Below, one piece after another: positions 42,822-51,196 of a stretch of 64,000 nucleotides of DNA. Numbering within the stretch: the stretch's first letter is position 1; each line of letters starts with the position of its first letter. The DNA lies in contig NZ_BBVD01000005.1 of NCBI RefSeq assembly GCF_000964545.1, forward strand, positions 434,001-498,000, written 5' to 3'. The stretch is from Comamonas thiooxydans. GTDB taxonomy: Bacteria; Pseudomonadota; Gammaproteobacteria; Burkholderiales; Burkholderiaceae_C. The notes below the pieces were generated by a model. The model worked only from the letters and a program-made list of their open reading frames with translations. It was not told the origin of the DNA and searched no databases. The translations under genes and the position numbers were made by a program.

Positions 42822-44234
42822 TCAGTCTTCGATTGTTGCGCCAAAAAGCGCCGCCACAGCCGATGGGCAGGACGGAAACCAGGCATGAAAGTAACTGGCC
42901 CGCACACTGCCATATTGATAAAGTGCCTCGCCACGGTCTGCCTGTACGGCTGCACCAGGGCGGCTGCTGCGCGTGAGCACCGGCATGGCGGTCTCCAGTC
43001 TTGTGTAGTGAAAGGTATGACCGCGCAACAAGCCCATATCGAGCGCCAGCTGCTGCATGCCCAGACCGCCGAGCCTGCTCTGCATGACAACCTGGCCGGG
43101 CAGCAGCCCCCACATGGGCTGGGTGCAGCCGTCCAGTGCTGTCACTCCATCACACAGCGCCAGCATGCCGCCGCACTCGGCCCAGACGGGCTTGCCCTGC
43201 GCCATATGCTCTGCAATGCCGTCGCGCAACTGCCGGTTCTCATGCAGGGCCCGGGCATGCAGCTCCGGATAGCCGCCGGGCAGCCAGATCGCATCGCAGG
43301 GCGGCAGCGCATCGCCAGCCACCGGCGAGAAAAAGCACAACTCGGCCCCCATGACACGCAGACAGTCCAAATTGGCGGGATAAATAAAGGAAAACGCCGC
43401 ATCGCGCGCAATGGCAATGCGGCGGCCGCTCAGCCAATGCTCCACCCGAGCTTGATCGCCGGACATGTCCGGCGCTGCAAAGTCCACGCACCAGTCCTGC
43501 CAGCTGGGCTGACCGTCGTCCGAGCTCCAGGCCCGTTGCCCCAGGGGAGTCTGGGCCAGGGCGTCGGCCGCCGCATCCAGGCGCTGCAGGGCATCGCCAA
43601 GCTCGTGGGCGGCGATCAGGCCCAGGTGGCGCTCCGGCAGCAGCGCCGCAGACTTGGCCTTGACCGCTGCATCGCCCAGTTGCACACCGGGCATGGCACC
43701 CAGCCACAGCGACTGCTCGCGCAGGCCTTGCCTGAGCAGATCGGCATGATGGGCCGTGGCCACGCGGTTGGCCAGCATGCCGGCCCAGCGCAGACCGTCA
43801 CGGTAATGCTGCAAGCCATAGGCCAGCGCCCCGAAAGTGCCCGCCATGGCCGAGGCATCGACCACGGCCAGCACAGGCAGACCCAGCAGCAGCGCCAGAT
43901 CGCCAGCGCTGAAATTGCCGTCGAACAAGCCCATCACGCCTTCGACAAGAATCAGATCTGCTTCCTGGGCCGCCTCATGCAGACGCTGGCGCACATCCCC
44001 CTCGCCCGTCATCCACAAATCCACCGAATGCACGGGCGAACCGCTGGCCAGCTCGTGCCAATAAGGGTCCAGAAAATCCGGCCCGCACTTGAATACGCGC
44101 ACCTTGCGTCCCTGGCGCGCATGCAGGCGAGCCAGGGCAGCCGTGATGGTGGTCTTGCCCTGGCCGGAGGCCGGAGCACTGATCAGCAACGCCGGGCAAC
44201 GCGGGCCGGGTTCATGCATTGCGATGACTGTCAT
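42822..44234 (-). CDS. cobB: Hydrogenobyrinic acid a,c-diamide synthase CobB
   Basis: Glutamine-dependent amidotransferase acting on hydrogenobyrinic acid before cobalt insertion; 470 residues. N-terminal P-loop LLISAPASGQGKTTITAALARLH near residue 17, FKCGPDFLDPYWH near 48, VEGVMGLFDGNFS near 95. The glutaminase domain has WLPGGYPELHA near 315 and the nucleophile in VWAECGGMLALCDG near 350. ATG 44234 gives MTVIAMHEPG; an internal ATG six codons later is possible. Seven bases separate it from btuB. Confidence 0.94.
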   Translation of the reverse strand: MTVIAMHEPGPRCPALLISAPASGQGKTTITAALARLHARQGRKVRVFKCGPDFLDPYWHELASGSPVHSVDLWMTGEGDVRQRLHEAAQEADLILVEGVMGLFDGNFSAGDLALLLGLPVLAVVDASAMAGTFGALAYGLQHYRDGLRWAGMLANRVATAHHADLLRQGLREQSLWLGAMPGVQLGDAAVKAKSAALLPERHLGLIAAHELGDALQRLDAAADALAQTPLGQRAWSSDDGQPSWQDWCVDFAAPDMSGDQARVEHWLSGRRIAIARDAAFSFIYPANLDCLRVMGAELCFFSPVAGDALPPCDAIWLPGGYPELHARALHENRQLRDGIAEHMAQGKPVWAECGGMLALCDGVTALDGCTQPMWGLLPGQVVMQSRLGGLGMQQLALDMGLLRGHTFHYTRLETAMPVLTRSSRPGAAVQADRGEALYQYGSVRASYFHAWFPSCPSAVAALFGATIED

Positions 44235-44240
44235 GGTCTC

Positions 44241-46151
44241 TTACCTGGCTTCCCACTTCACACCGATATAGCCGCTGCGGCCTTCGGTGGCATAGGTTCG
44301 GGCCAGCTCATAGCGCTTGTCGGCCAGGTTGTTGACGCGTGCCACCAGGCTCCATTCACGCGTCAGCTGCTTTTGCGCACTCAGATTCCAGAGCGTGTAA
44401 CCGCCCAGCACGGTCTTGTTGGCCGCATCGTCAAAGCGCTTTCCGGCAGCCTGCATTTCGGCGCCCAGCCTCCAGCCGGCCAGCGTGGTGTCGGCAGACA
44501 GATTGGCGTAGCGCTTGGAGCGGCGAGCCAGTTGCAGATCCTTATCGGTATCGCGCGGATCCTGGAAGTCCACCGAACCTTGCAGATTCACCATGGCCAA
44601 ACGGGTGGTGCCGGCCAGGGTGATGCCTTCGTAACGAGCCTTGGCCACGTTGGCATAGCAGCCGCCGTAAGGGCCGGTATTGCCCGCACAGGAGCCGGTA
44701 TTGCCTACATAGTTGATGAGATTGGAGACATTGTTGCGATAAAGCGTAGCCGAGAAGCTGTCGCTGCCTTTGCCCCATTTCAGGCCCAGTTCCACATTGC
44801 GGCCTTTTTCCGGCGACAGACTGGCATCGCCATATTGGCTGAAGCGCTGATAGAGCGTAGGTGCACGAAAGGCAGTGCCGGCCGATGCGGTTGCGCGCCA
44901 GTTGGGCATAAACTCATAGCCGTATGCAGCGCTGCCCGTTGTGTGGCCGCCAAATTCACTGTCGCGGTCATGACGGGCATTGAGCTGCAGCGTGTGCTTG
45001 CCAGCATGCAGGCCATAGCCCAGCGCCAGTGCGTTCTGAGAGCGATTGCGGCTGCCGATATCCAGGCCGTTGTTGACCAGCTTGTCCTCACGGCGTTCCA
45101 GCGCAGCCGTCACGGTCTGCGCTCCCAGCCGCCATTCGTTCTGGAACAGATAGTTGTGCAAACGCGTATCGGTTTCATAGACACTGGGCTTGGTCTGGTA
45201 AAAATCGCGCGACTGCGTGTACTGCAGGCGCGTGCTGTAGACATCGCTCCACTTGGCCAGCCAGTTCAGGCCTACCGCATTCATCTTGTAGATGCTGCGG
45301 TCGTCGGCCATGGGGCTGGCCTTGGAGACAGGGGCGTCATAACCCGCGTTCATATAGCTGGTCAGAGCCGTGGCTTCAACACGGTGATTGCTGTTGATCT
45401 GGTAGCCCACCCGCCCGTTGAAGGCGTTGCTGCGATAACCATCGGCATCGGGATTGAAGCCCGCAGAGGTCTTGGCATTGAAGCCGTTGCTACTGGCATG
45501 CGAAACACCCAGGCTGTAATCCCAGCCGGCCACACCGCCGCTGACGCCGGCCTGCGCCTTTACCGTGCCACGACTGCCCCAGCCCAGGCCCACATAGGGC
45601 TTGGCTTTGCCCTCACCCTTTTTGGTAAAGATCTGCACCACGCCGCCCATGGCGTCAGAACCGTAAACAGCCGCTGCCGGGCCACGCAACACTTCAATTC
45701 GGTCGATCGCTTCCAGTGGGATGTCCTGCCAGGAGGCTCCGCCCGTGGACTGCGAATCCACTCGCACACCATCGATGTAGACGGCTGTGAAACGCGTGTC
45801 GGCACCGCGCAGATAAACGCTGGTGGTCGAGCCGGCGCCGCCGTTGCGCACCATCTGCACACCCGGCAGACGCGAGAGCACATCGGCTACACCCACGGCA
45901 CCCGCAGTTTCAATCGTTTCACGGCCCACCACCGACATATCGGCCACCAGATCGGACAAAGGCTGCTCGATGCGATTGGCGGTGACCACGGTTTCTTTCA
46001 TGTGCACCGCATCGGCCTGTGCAGCTGATTGAGCCTGTGCGGCAAACGCCACGGCCAACGCAGATGCCAGAAGAGTGGGACGGAGAACAAACGATGCGCG
46101 TGCGCGCGAAGCCACCTGCGCCATGCGCAGGGACGAAGATTGCGGACTCAT
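44241..46151 (-). CDS. btuB: TonB-dependent vitamin B12 outer-membrane receptor BtuB
   Basis: About 636 residues from ATG 46151; other ATGs at 46196, 46178 and 46124 are possible. Signal peptide LASALAVAFAAQAQS, TonB box ETVVTANR near residue 55, plug domain with VLSRLPGVQMVRNGG, VYLRGADTRFTAVYIDGVRVD and IDRIEVLRGPAAAVYGSDAMGGVVQI (residues about 90-165), then a 22-strand barrel ending YIGVKWEAR with a terminal aromatic-basic strand. It is the first gene after the minus-strand cobalamin riboswitch, the classical arrangement for btuB. Confidence 0.94.
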   Translation of the reverse strand: MSPQSSSLRMAQVASRARASFVLRPTLLASALAVAFAAQAQSAAQADAVHMKETVVTANRIEQPLSDLVADMSVVGRETIETAGAVGVADVLSRLPGVQMVRNGGAGSTTSVYLRGADTRFTAVYIDGVRVDSQSTGGASWQDIPLEAIDRIEVLRGPAAAVYGSDAMGGVVQIFTKKGEGKAKPYVGLGWGSRGTVKAQAGVSGGVAGWDYSLGVSHASSNGFNAKTSAGFNPDADGYRSNAFNGRVGYQINSNHRVEATALTSYMNAGYDAPVSKASPMADDRSIYKMNAVGLNWLAKWSDVYSTRLQYTQSRDFYQTKPSVYETDTRLHNYLFQNEWRLGAQTVTAALERREDKLVNNGLDIGSRNRSQNALALGYGLHAGKHTLQLNARHDRDSEFGGHTTGSAAYGYEFMPNWRATASAGTAFRAPTLYQRFSQYGDASLSPEKGRNVELGLKWGKGSDSFSATLYRNNVSNLINYVGNTGSCAGNTGPYGGCYANVAKARYEGITLAGTTRLAMVNLQGSVDFQDPRDTDKDLQLARRSKRYANLSADTTLAGWRLGAEMQAAGKRFDDAANKTVLGGYTLWNLSAQKQLTREWSLVARVNNLADKRYELARTYATEGRSGYIGVKWEAR

Positions 46152-46234
46152 GGAAAGCACACTTGAATACGCCCACATCAGCCTACCCGCCGACATTGAG
46201 CAAACATACCTGCACAGAATGCAGGCAACCCATG

Positions 46235-46437
46235 TTGGCCGGTATCCGGGCTAGGCGAATCATCCTCTTGCCGGCCTTCCCAGCGCGCAGCGCCAGTGGC
46301 CATGGGGAAAAAGGTGGAATGCCGCAGCATTCCATTCGCCGACCGTTGCGGGGGCAGCGCAGGTTCGGTGTGCCAGTGTGTCTGGCCAGCACCTCCCTGC
46401 TTCCCGTTGAACTGAGACCACAGAAAAGCGACCTCGA
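46235..46437 (-). ncRNA. Cobalamin riboswitch upstream of btuB and the minus-strand B12 operon
   Basis: Read on the minus strand: a GAGGTCGC opening (about 46435), AACGGGAAGCAGGGAGGTG, then CTGCGCTGCCCCCGCAACGGT (about 46353-46333), GCCACTGGCGCTGCGCGCTG followed by GGGAAGG, and the B12 box AGCCCGGATACCGGCC (46252-46237). Order and spacing match the cobalamin aptamer. It ends about 84 bases before the chosen btuB start. It is expected to switch off btuB and the synthesis genes behind it when adenosylcobalamin is abundant. Confidence 0.93.
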
Positions 46438-46454
46438 GCACCAACAGGCGCCCA

Positions 46455-46484
46455 TTGTAATGAGCGCCACGCGGCGCAAATCCT
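46455..46484 (-). promoter_or_regulatory. Possible promoter of the btuB riboswitch transcript
   Basis: On the minus strand TACAAT (46460-46455) would place a start near 46448, just before the riboswitch. A weak -35 candidate, GATTTG, lies 17 bp upstream. Position is good, consensus match modest. Confidence 0.4.
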
Positions 46485-46689
46485 TCATTCGGAGTAACCG
46501 AGCGCGGCTCAGGTGACGATTTTTTACCTTAAATATGCACTTGAGGTACACAGAACTTGTGCAGCACGCTACGATTTTGAGAGAAATATTGCAGTTTTAC
46601 GATTGCGGCAGTCAAGCAGCCTGTGCTCCAGCGCAAACTGCTGAATTTGCCTGCACATTTATACTCACCCACGGACTGCAAGACCTACA

Positions 46690-46911
46690 ATGGCAGAGTC
46701 TATGACCACCCAGCCCTCTCTTGATCTCATTGCCGAGCGCGTAGAGCGTCTGCTGGTGCGCCACGAGGAACTGCAGCGCACCAACACCCTGCTCACCGAT
46801 CAGGTCATCGCTCTGACGCAAGAGCGCGATTTGCTGCGTCTGCGCCTGCAGGCCGCACGTGCGCGCGTCGATGCCTTGATCGAACGCCTGCCCGCCAACC
46901 AGGGAGAGTGA
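46690..46911 (+). CDS. ZapB-like/TIGR02449-type small coiled-coil protein
   Basis: A 73-residue charged coiled coil: LDLIAERVERLLVRHEELQRTNTLLTDQV followed by LTQERDLLRLRLQAARARVDALIERLP. This pattern and its position 40 bases before zapA match the small protein that regularly precedes zapA in beta- and gammaproteobacteria and is likened to ZapB. Probable role in the Z-ring network through ZapA, inferred. TATACT at 46660-46665 may be its -10 element. ATG 46702 is an alternative start. Confidence 0.8.
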   Translation: MAESMTTQPSLDLIAERVERLLVRHEELQRTNTLLTDQVIALTQERDLLRLRLQAARARVDALIERLPANQGE

Positions 46912-46951
46912 CAGTCGTCACCCTCCATCACCAGACCCGCCACTGACGCCC

Positions 46952-47332
46952 ATGAAGCAGATCGATGTGCAAATCATGCAGCAAAGCTATGTGCTGACCT
47001 GCCCCGATGGTCAAGAAGAACGTGTGCAGGAAGCCGTTCGCCGCGTGGACGAAGCCATGACCCGCATCCGCGACAGCGGCAAGGTCCGCTCGCGCGAGCG
47101 CGTGGCAGTGCTGGCAGCCCTCAATATGGCTTTCGACGTGCTTGACCGCGATGCCCAGCAAGCCCTTATGGCCAACGCCCAGGCAGAAATGCAGGCGCAT
47201 GCTCAGGAGCAGTTCGCGCCCCCCGAGATCAATGAGGCCGCCCAGGCTGAACTGCAGCGCCAGCAGGAGCTTGCCGAGCAACTGGTGCTCAAGCTCGATC
47301 AGGCACTGGATGCTGACGCCAGGCTGCTCTGA
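46952..47332 (+). CDS. zapA: Cell division protein ZapA
   Basis: 126-residue FtsZ-binding protein that cross-links FtsZ protofilaments. The N terminus MKQIDVQIMQQSYVLTCPDGQEERVQEAVRRVDEAM is the ZapA globular head; residues about 60-120 form a long coiled coil (QAELQRQQELAEQLVLKLDQ). The order zapB-like, zapA, 6S RNA is the conserved one. The stop at 47332 is followed within 70 bases by the 6S RNA gene. Confidence 0.93.
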   Translation: MKQIDVQIMQQSYVLTCPDGQEERVQEAVRRVDEAMTRIRDSGKVRSRERVAVLAALNMAFDVLDRDAQQALMANAQAEMQAHAQEQFAPPEINEAAQAELQRQQELAEQLVLKLDQALDADARLL

Positions 47333-47399
47333 TCGGGTAACCTCAGCAGCAAAGCAGTCATGACCTCCGCGCGACTGCCAATACCCGTTAGAATAAAAC

Positions 47400-47573
47400 C
47401 GTCTGCAAATCTGCCGGTTTTTATATTTCCTTGAACCAATGCTCAACGAGCATGGGCTTGATAAATCACCTATTGAGCGTGATCGTCTCGCGTCAGATGA
47501 ACCCAACGATAGGTTGCTCTTGCCCACCTGAACCCCCGGTTCAGGATGACGAGCCGGTGGCATTTGCAGACAC
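47400..47573 (+). ncRNA. ssrS: 6S RNA
   Basis: Closing stem: GTCTGCAAATCTGCCGG (47401-47417) pairs with CCGGTGGCATTTGCAGAC (47554-47571). Inside it are CCTTGAACCAATGCTCAACG near 47429 and CACCTGAACCCCCGGTTCAGG near 47525-47545, matching the conserved arms flanking the central bubble of 6S RNA. TAGAAT at 47389-47394 is a good -10 element. Location directly after zapA is the standard one. 6S RNA binds the sigma70 holoenzyme and represses many promoters in stationary phase. Confidence 0.92.
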
Positions 47574-47700
47574 CTTTATACATACAAGCTGTTGATTTGC
47601 TTGCTTTCCAGCCATGAAGATGGCCTGAAGAATCAAACAAAGCCGAGCAATCGCAGGCAATTGAAATCAACAACTTGTACATCTATCTGGATTGATGATT

Positions 47701-47723
47701 GGCCCGCGTTGCGGGCCTTTTTC
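47701..47723 (+). terminator. Rho-independent terminator downstream of 6S RNA
   Basis: GGCCCGC (47701-47707) and GCGGGCC (47711-47717) with a TTG-type loop, followed by a run of five T. Confidence 0.85.
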
Positions 47724-47743
47724 TTGCCCAATAGACTGAAGCC

Positions 47744-48229
47744 ATGCTTGCCGCCACCCTTCTCTGCCTCGTCATCGGCATCTCCGACGGTCGCACCCTG
47801 ACCGTGCGCTGCGGTGAGCCTGGCGCTTATGAGCAGGTCACGGTCAGGCTGCAGGGCATCGATGCACCCGAGCGCAAGCAGCCATTCGGCGAGAGAGCCC
47901 GACAAGCATTGGCTGAGCTGACATTTCTTAAGGAGACCGAACTGCGCTGCACCAAGACAGATCGGTACCAGCGACAGATCTGCTCTGTTTGGGTGACGCC
48001 TGCATCGGCACCCAGCGGGCCGCGCACGCTCGATGCCGGCCTGGCCATGATCACCCAAGGCATGGCCCGATGGTACCGCGCCTGTGGCCACGAACAGTCT
48101 CCCCAGGCGCGGGGACAGTATGAGTTTGCCGAGCAAGAGGCCATGGCACGCAAAGTCGGGCTGTGGCGTGATCCAGAGCCGGCTGTGCCTTGCAATCGGC
48201 CCACTCGCGCGGGTTTCTGCAAACCCTAA
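47744..48229 (+). CDS. Thermonuclease (SNase-like) family protein
   Basis: 161-residue protein with an SNase-like fold and a short hydrophobic N terminus (MLAATLLCLVIGIS) that may be a signal peptide or part of strand 1. VTVRLQGIDAPERKQPFGERAR near residue 35 contains the catalytic arginine and the IDAPE segment; TDRYQRQICSVWV near 75 contains the second arginine; GMARWYRACGHEQSP and AMARKVGLWRDPEPAVP are typical of the family. The usual DGDT calcium motif reads DGRT, so one metal ligand is replaced. Four or more cysteines are consistent with a periplasmic location. Confidence 0.87.
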   Translation: MLAATLLCLVIGISDGRTLTVRCGEPGAYEQVTVRLQGIDAPERKQPFGERARQALAELTFLKETELRCTKTDRYQRQICSVWVTPASAPSGPRTLDAGLAMITQGMARWYRACGHEQSPQARGQYEFAEQEAMARKVGLWRDPEPAVPCNRPTRAGFCKP

Positions 48230-48461
48230 GTCGGTTGTCGCCCTAGCGAGCAGATCAGGATTTTCATGTTACTGCCCGCTGCACAGGGCGGATTCAACCG
48301 GTCGATGCAACACAAAGCAGCCGCTCCGAAGTGAAAACGCCAGCAAGCGTATGACATGATTCAGCGTCACCCTCGTCGCAGGCATACCCTGCCCCGCGCG
48401 CAACGTCTCGCAGGCTGTGCGCCTTCTTGTTTGCCGCTGTCCACACCAACATCCCTCCGCC

Positions 48462-49361
48462 ATGAGCACCGCCATCGCCCTTCAGCCCCGCCCTTTCATG
48501 ACCGTGGATGTCTTCACGGTCGTGCCCTACCGCGGCAACCCCGTGACTGTAGTGCTCGATGGGCGCGACCTTGACGATGCACAGATGCAAAACTTTGCGC
48601 GCTGGACCAACCTGTCCGAGACCACCTTTGTCCTGCCCCCGACGGACGCGGGCCGCGCCCTGGGCGCCGACTATCGAGTGCGCATCTTCACCCCGACTGC
48701 CGAAATGCCGTTTGCCGGCTACCCGACGCTGGGCACCTGCCACGCTTGGCTCGCCCAGGGCGGGGTCCCCAAGCATCCAGAGCGCATCGTGCAAGAGTGC
48801 GCCAAGGGTCTGATCCCCATCCAGCGCTCGATCCACGGCCTGGCATTCGCCACTCCGGCCCACCAGGCCCTGCCCCTGCCTGACCATTTGCACCTGATCT
48901 ACGAGGCTCTGGGCATAGACGCAGCCCAGGTGCAGGATGCCGCCTACCTGGACAATGGAGCACAGTGGCTGTGCCTGCTGCTGGACAATACCGACAGCGT
49001 TCTCGGCCTGGAGCCCGACTTGGCACGCATCAAGGCCCTGGGCCATAAGGTAGGGGTGGCTGCTCTGTATCGAGCCACCAATGCGATGCCACTGATCGGC
49101 AATGCCTGTCAGGAGACACAGGCACAGCTCGAAGTGCGCGCCTTTTCCACCACCGGTGTGGAAGACCCGGTTACCGGCAGCCTGAATGGCAGCCTGGCTC
49201 AGTGGCTAATCGCCCAGAAACATATGCAGGCGCCCTACGTGGCAAGCCAAGGGATCCGCGTTGGCCGCAACGGCCGAGTGTCCGTGCAGCAGGATGCACA
49301 GCAACAACTGTGGATTGGAGGCCACACAGTCACCTGCATGCAAGGCACGGTCCAACTGTAA
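48462..49361 (+). CDS. PhzF-family isomerase/epimerase-like protein
   Basis: 299 residues from ATG 48462. PhzF/diaminopimelate-epimerase fold: TVDVFTVVPYRGNPVTVVLDG at the start, the catalytic glutamate in NLSETTFVLPP near residue 47, VRIFTPTAEMPFAGYPTLGTCHAW near 70 and the GVEDPVTGSLNGSLAQWL glycine-rich segment near 230. Although named for phenazine synthesis, most family members are of unknown function; no phz genes are nearby. Confidence 0.9.
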   Translation: MSTAIALQPRPFMTVDVFTVVPYRGNPVTVVLDGRDLDDAQMQNFARWTNLSETTFVLPPTDAGRALGADYRVRIFTPTAEMPFAGYPTLGTCHAWLAQGGVPKHPERIVQECAKGLIPIQRSIHGLAFATPAHQALPLPDHLHLIYEALGIDAAQVQDAAYLDNGAQWLCLLLDNTDSVLGLEPDLARIKALGHKVGVAALYRATNAMPLIGNACQETQAQLEVRAFSTTGVEDPVTGSLNGSLAQWLIAQKHMQAPYVASQGIRVGRNGRVSVQQDAQQQLWIGGHTVTCMQGTVQL

Positions 49362-49615
49362 GAGCGCCCCCGATCCATGAGGCGTGCACCGACGATCAAT
49401 GCAGCCAACTTCAGCAGCGCCTCGTGGGCACCAATAGCGACTTGTACAAGTTGGCTGGCAACTTGACCAAGCTTGAAGTCCCCTTGAAGTGAGATGCAAT
49501 GTACAAGGTGGCATTGCAGATGCCGAACCGGCGTCTGAACGGCTGGGCCGATTGAATCTGTCGCTGTTCGGTCGAGAAGACCGCTGTAACGTTGGTAGCT
49601 GGGCCTGAAGTAGGC

Positions 49616-50311
49616 TCAGCTCGAAAGCACCGCACGAACCAATGCCTCTACGTGGATTTCGACGGTATCAAGGCAGGGAACAGGGCTGTTGCGGTCACTA
49701 AGGATCAGCGGCAGTTCAGTGCAGGCGAGTGCTATATGGTCGATACCTTCACGTTGCTGCAAATCCTGAATGATGGCAACGAACTCCTGGCGAGTGTTCT
49801 CTTTGACAAGGCCATGCTCAAGTTCGGCCTCGATCTTGGCCTGGATTTGCGCAATCTGATGCTCACTGGGCACGATAACTTGTATGCCCCGATCTTCAAA
49901 AGGTGTCTTGAAGAATGTATTCGTCATGGTGAACACGGTACCCAGCAAACCGACTTTTCGCGCGCCTCGCTCCTGTGCCGCGTTGCAGGTGGCATCAATG
50001 GCACTCACTATGGGAACCGGCGACAGCGGGAGTATGCGGTCCAGAACGATGTTGGGCGTATTGCCAGTCAAACCCACCATGCCCGCACCACCGGCGGCCA
50101 GGCTGTGAATTGCGCCGAGCACATAGTCGGCAAGCTGCTCGAACTCGCGTTCACGACAGAGGCTGAACACCTTGAAAGCGTTGAGGCTTTCGATGGACAG
50201 GCGAGGCAGATTCTCCTTGCCCGTCTGTGTCTGAACGCCGTGAATGATCTTTCGGTAATAGGCCACGGTGGACTCCGGGCCGATGCCACCAATGAGGCCG
50301 AGTTTCTTCAT
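49616..50311 (-). CDS. Aspartate/glutamate racemase-family protein with one catalytic cysteine
   Basis: 231 residues. The N terminus MKKLGLIGGIGPESTVAYYRKI is classic for the family. The first catalytic position (CNT in two-cysteine racemases) reads GNT (Gly83-Asn84-Thr85), while the second cysteine is present at Cys197 in ALACTELPLI. E. coli YgeA also lacks the first cysteine, but has Thr there. So this may be a stereospecific isomerase, racemase or lyase relative rather than a standard racemase. Overlaps the amidotransferase gene by 4 bp, indicating a shared pathway. Confidence 0.88.
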   Translation of the reverse strand: MKKLGLIGGIGPESTVAYYRKIIHGVQTQTGKENLPRLSIESLNAFKVFSLCREREFEQLADYVLGAIHSLAAGGAGMVGLTGNTPNIVLDRILPLSPVPIVSAIDATCNAAQERGARKVGLLGTVFTMTNTFFKTPFEDRGIQVIVPSEHQIAQIQAKIEAELEHGLVKENTRQEFVAIIQDLQQREGIDHIALACTELPLILSDRNSPVPCLDTVEIHVEALVRAVLSS

Positions 50312-51138
50312 TTCGCTGTTCCTTGAGGTAATTCCGGGTGGTTGCCCATGGCGACATTCAGCGAGGCCGCTGAATTGCCTGCTGAAACGGTGCCAGCATG
50401 TGTTTCGATGAAGCGCCTTAGCAGCATCAACGGCGTTGGTGTCGGACTAACGCCTTGCAGCATGGCTGCTGGATCCAGACCTTCCGCGCGCAGCACTTGC
50501 GCTCTTGCATTGATGCAGGCTGCCATGACTTCCGATGTGAACTCTGGATGAAACTGCACGGACACCGCGGTGGGGCTGTATCGGACTATCTGATGGGGAT
50601 CGTGAGCTGAGCGAGCCAATGCCCTGGCTCCATTGGGCAGGCGCAGGATGGTCTGAAGATGTGTGAGGTGGGCCAGGAAGCGAGGTGGGCATCCGGCAAG
50701 CCAGTCGTCCGGCTCAGCAACCGCCAGTTGTTCGATTTCCAGACTCCCCATCTCTCTGCCGTCAGGGTGGTAGTCCACTGCTCCTCCCAGTGCATGAGCC
50801 ATAAGCTGATGCCCATAGCAAACTCCCATGAGAGGCATCCCCTGTGTCACAGCCTGCCGTATCCATATGGCGGTCGCTTCGCTCCAGGGATGCTGATCGG
50901 TCACCATGGACCACGAGCCCGTGATGATCGCCGCACGGTGCTGCCCGGGCTCGGGCAGAGGTTCTCCTTCATACACCTTCACTATGTCCATGGTTTCGGG
51001 CCTGCAGCCAGCAGCTACCAGAAACCACTGGGGAAGATCGCCTGCGATGACTCGAATGTCCTCGGGCGGCGTGCCCGCCTGGATCAGCAGCAAAGATTGA
51101 GAGTCCACGAGAAATGTAGGAAGGTGGCAATACCTCAC
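50308..51138 (-). CDS. Class I glutamine amidotransferase-like protein
   Basis: 276 residues with an intact glutaminase triad: Cys107 in LMGVCYGHQLMAHALGG, His197 and Glu199 in VQFHPEF. The fold resembles stand-alone GMP-synthase-like GATases that hydrolyse gamma-glutamyl compounds. A C-terminal extension of about 60 residues is low-complexity. It is co-transcribed with the racemase-like gene and divergent from a LysR regulator (58 bp between starts). A gamma-glutamyl hydrolase role feeding glutamate or an amine to the racemase-like enzyme is possible, but inferred. Confidence 0.85.
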   Translation of the reverse strand: MRYCHLPTFLVDSQSLLLIQAGTPPEDIRVIAGDLPQWFLVAAGCRPETMDIVKVYEGEPLPEPGQHRAAIITGSWSMVTDQHPWSEATAIWIRQAVTQGMPLMGVCYGHQLMAHALGGAVDYHPDGREMGSLEIEQLAVAEPDDWLAGCPPRFLAHLTHLQTILRLPNGARALARSAHDPHQIVRYSPTAVSVQFHPEFTSEVMAACINARAQVLRAEGLDPAAMLQGVSPTPTPLMLLRRFIETHAGTVSAGNSAASLNVAMGNHPELPQGTAK

Positions 51139-51196
51139 ACTTTAGTGAAACAAATCCATCATGAATACTGAATTCCAATGATGAGAAAATCTCCAA

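Noticed and set aside
42885..46028. Uninterrupted plus-strand frame of 1047 codons opposite cobB and btuB
   Set aside because: It is an antisense shadow: both minus-strand genes have full-length family matches and motifs, and the plus-strand translation has no domain pattern. High GC codon bias removes stops from this frame.
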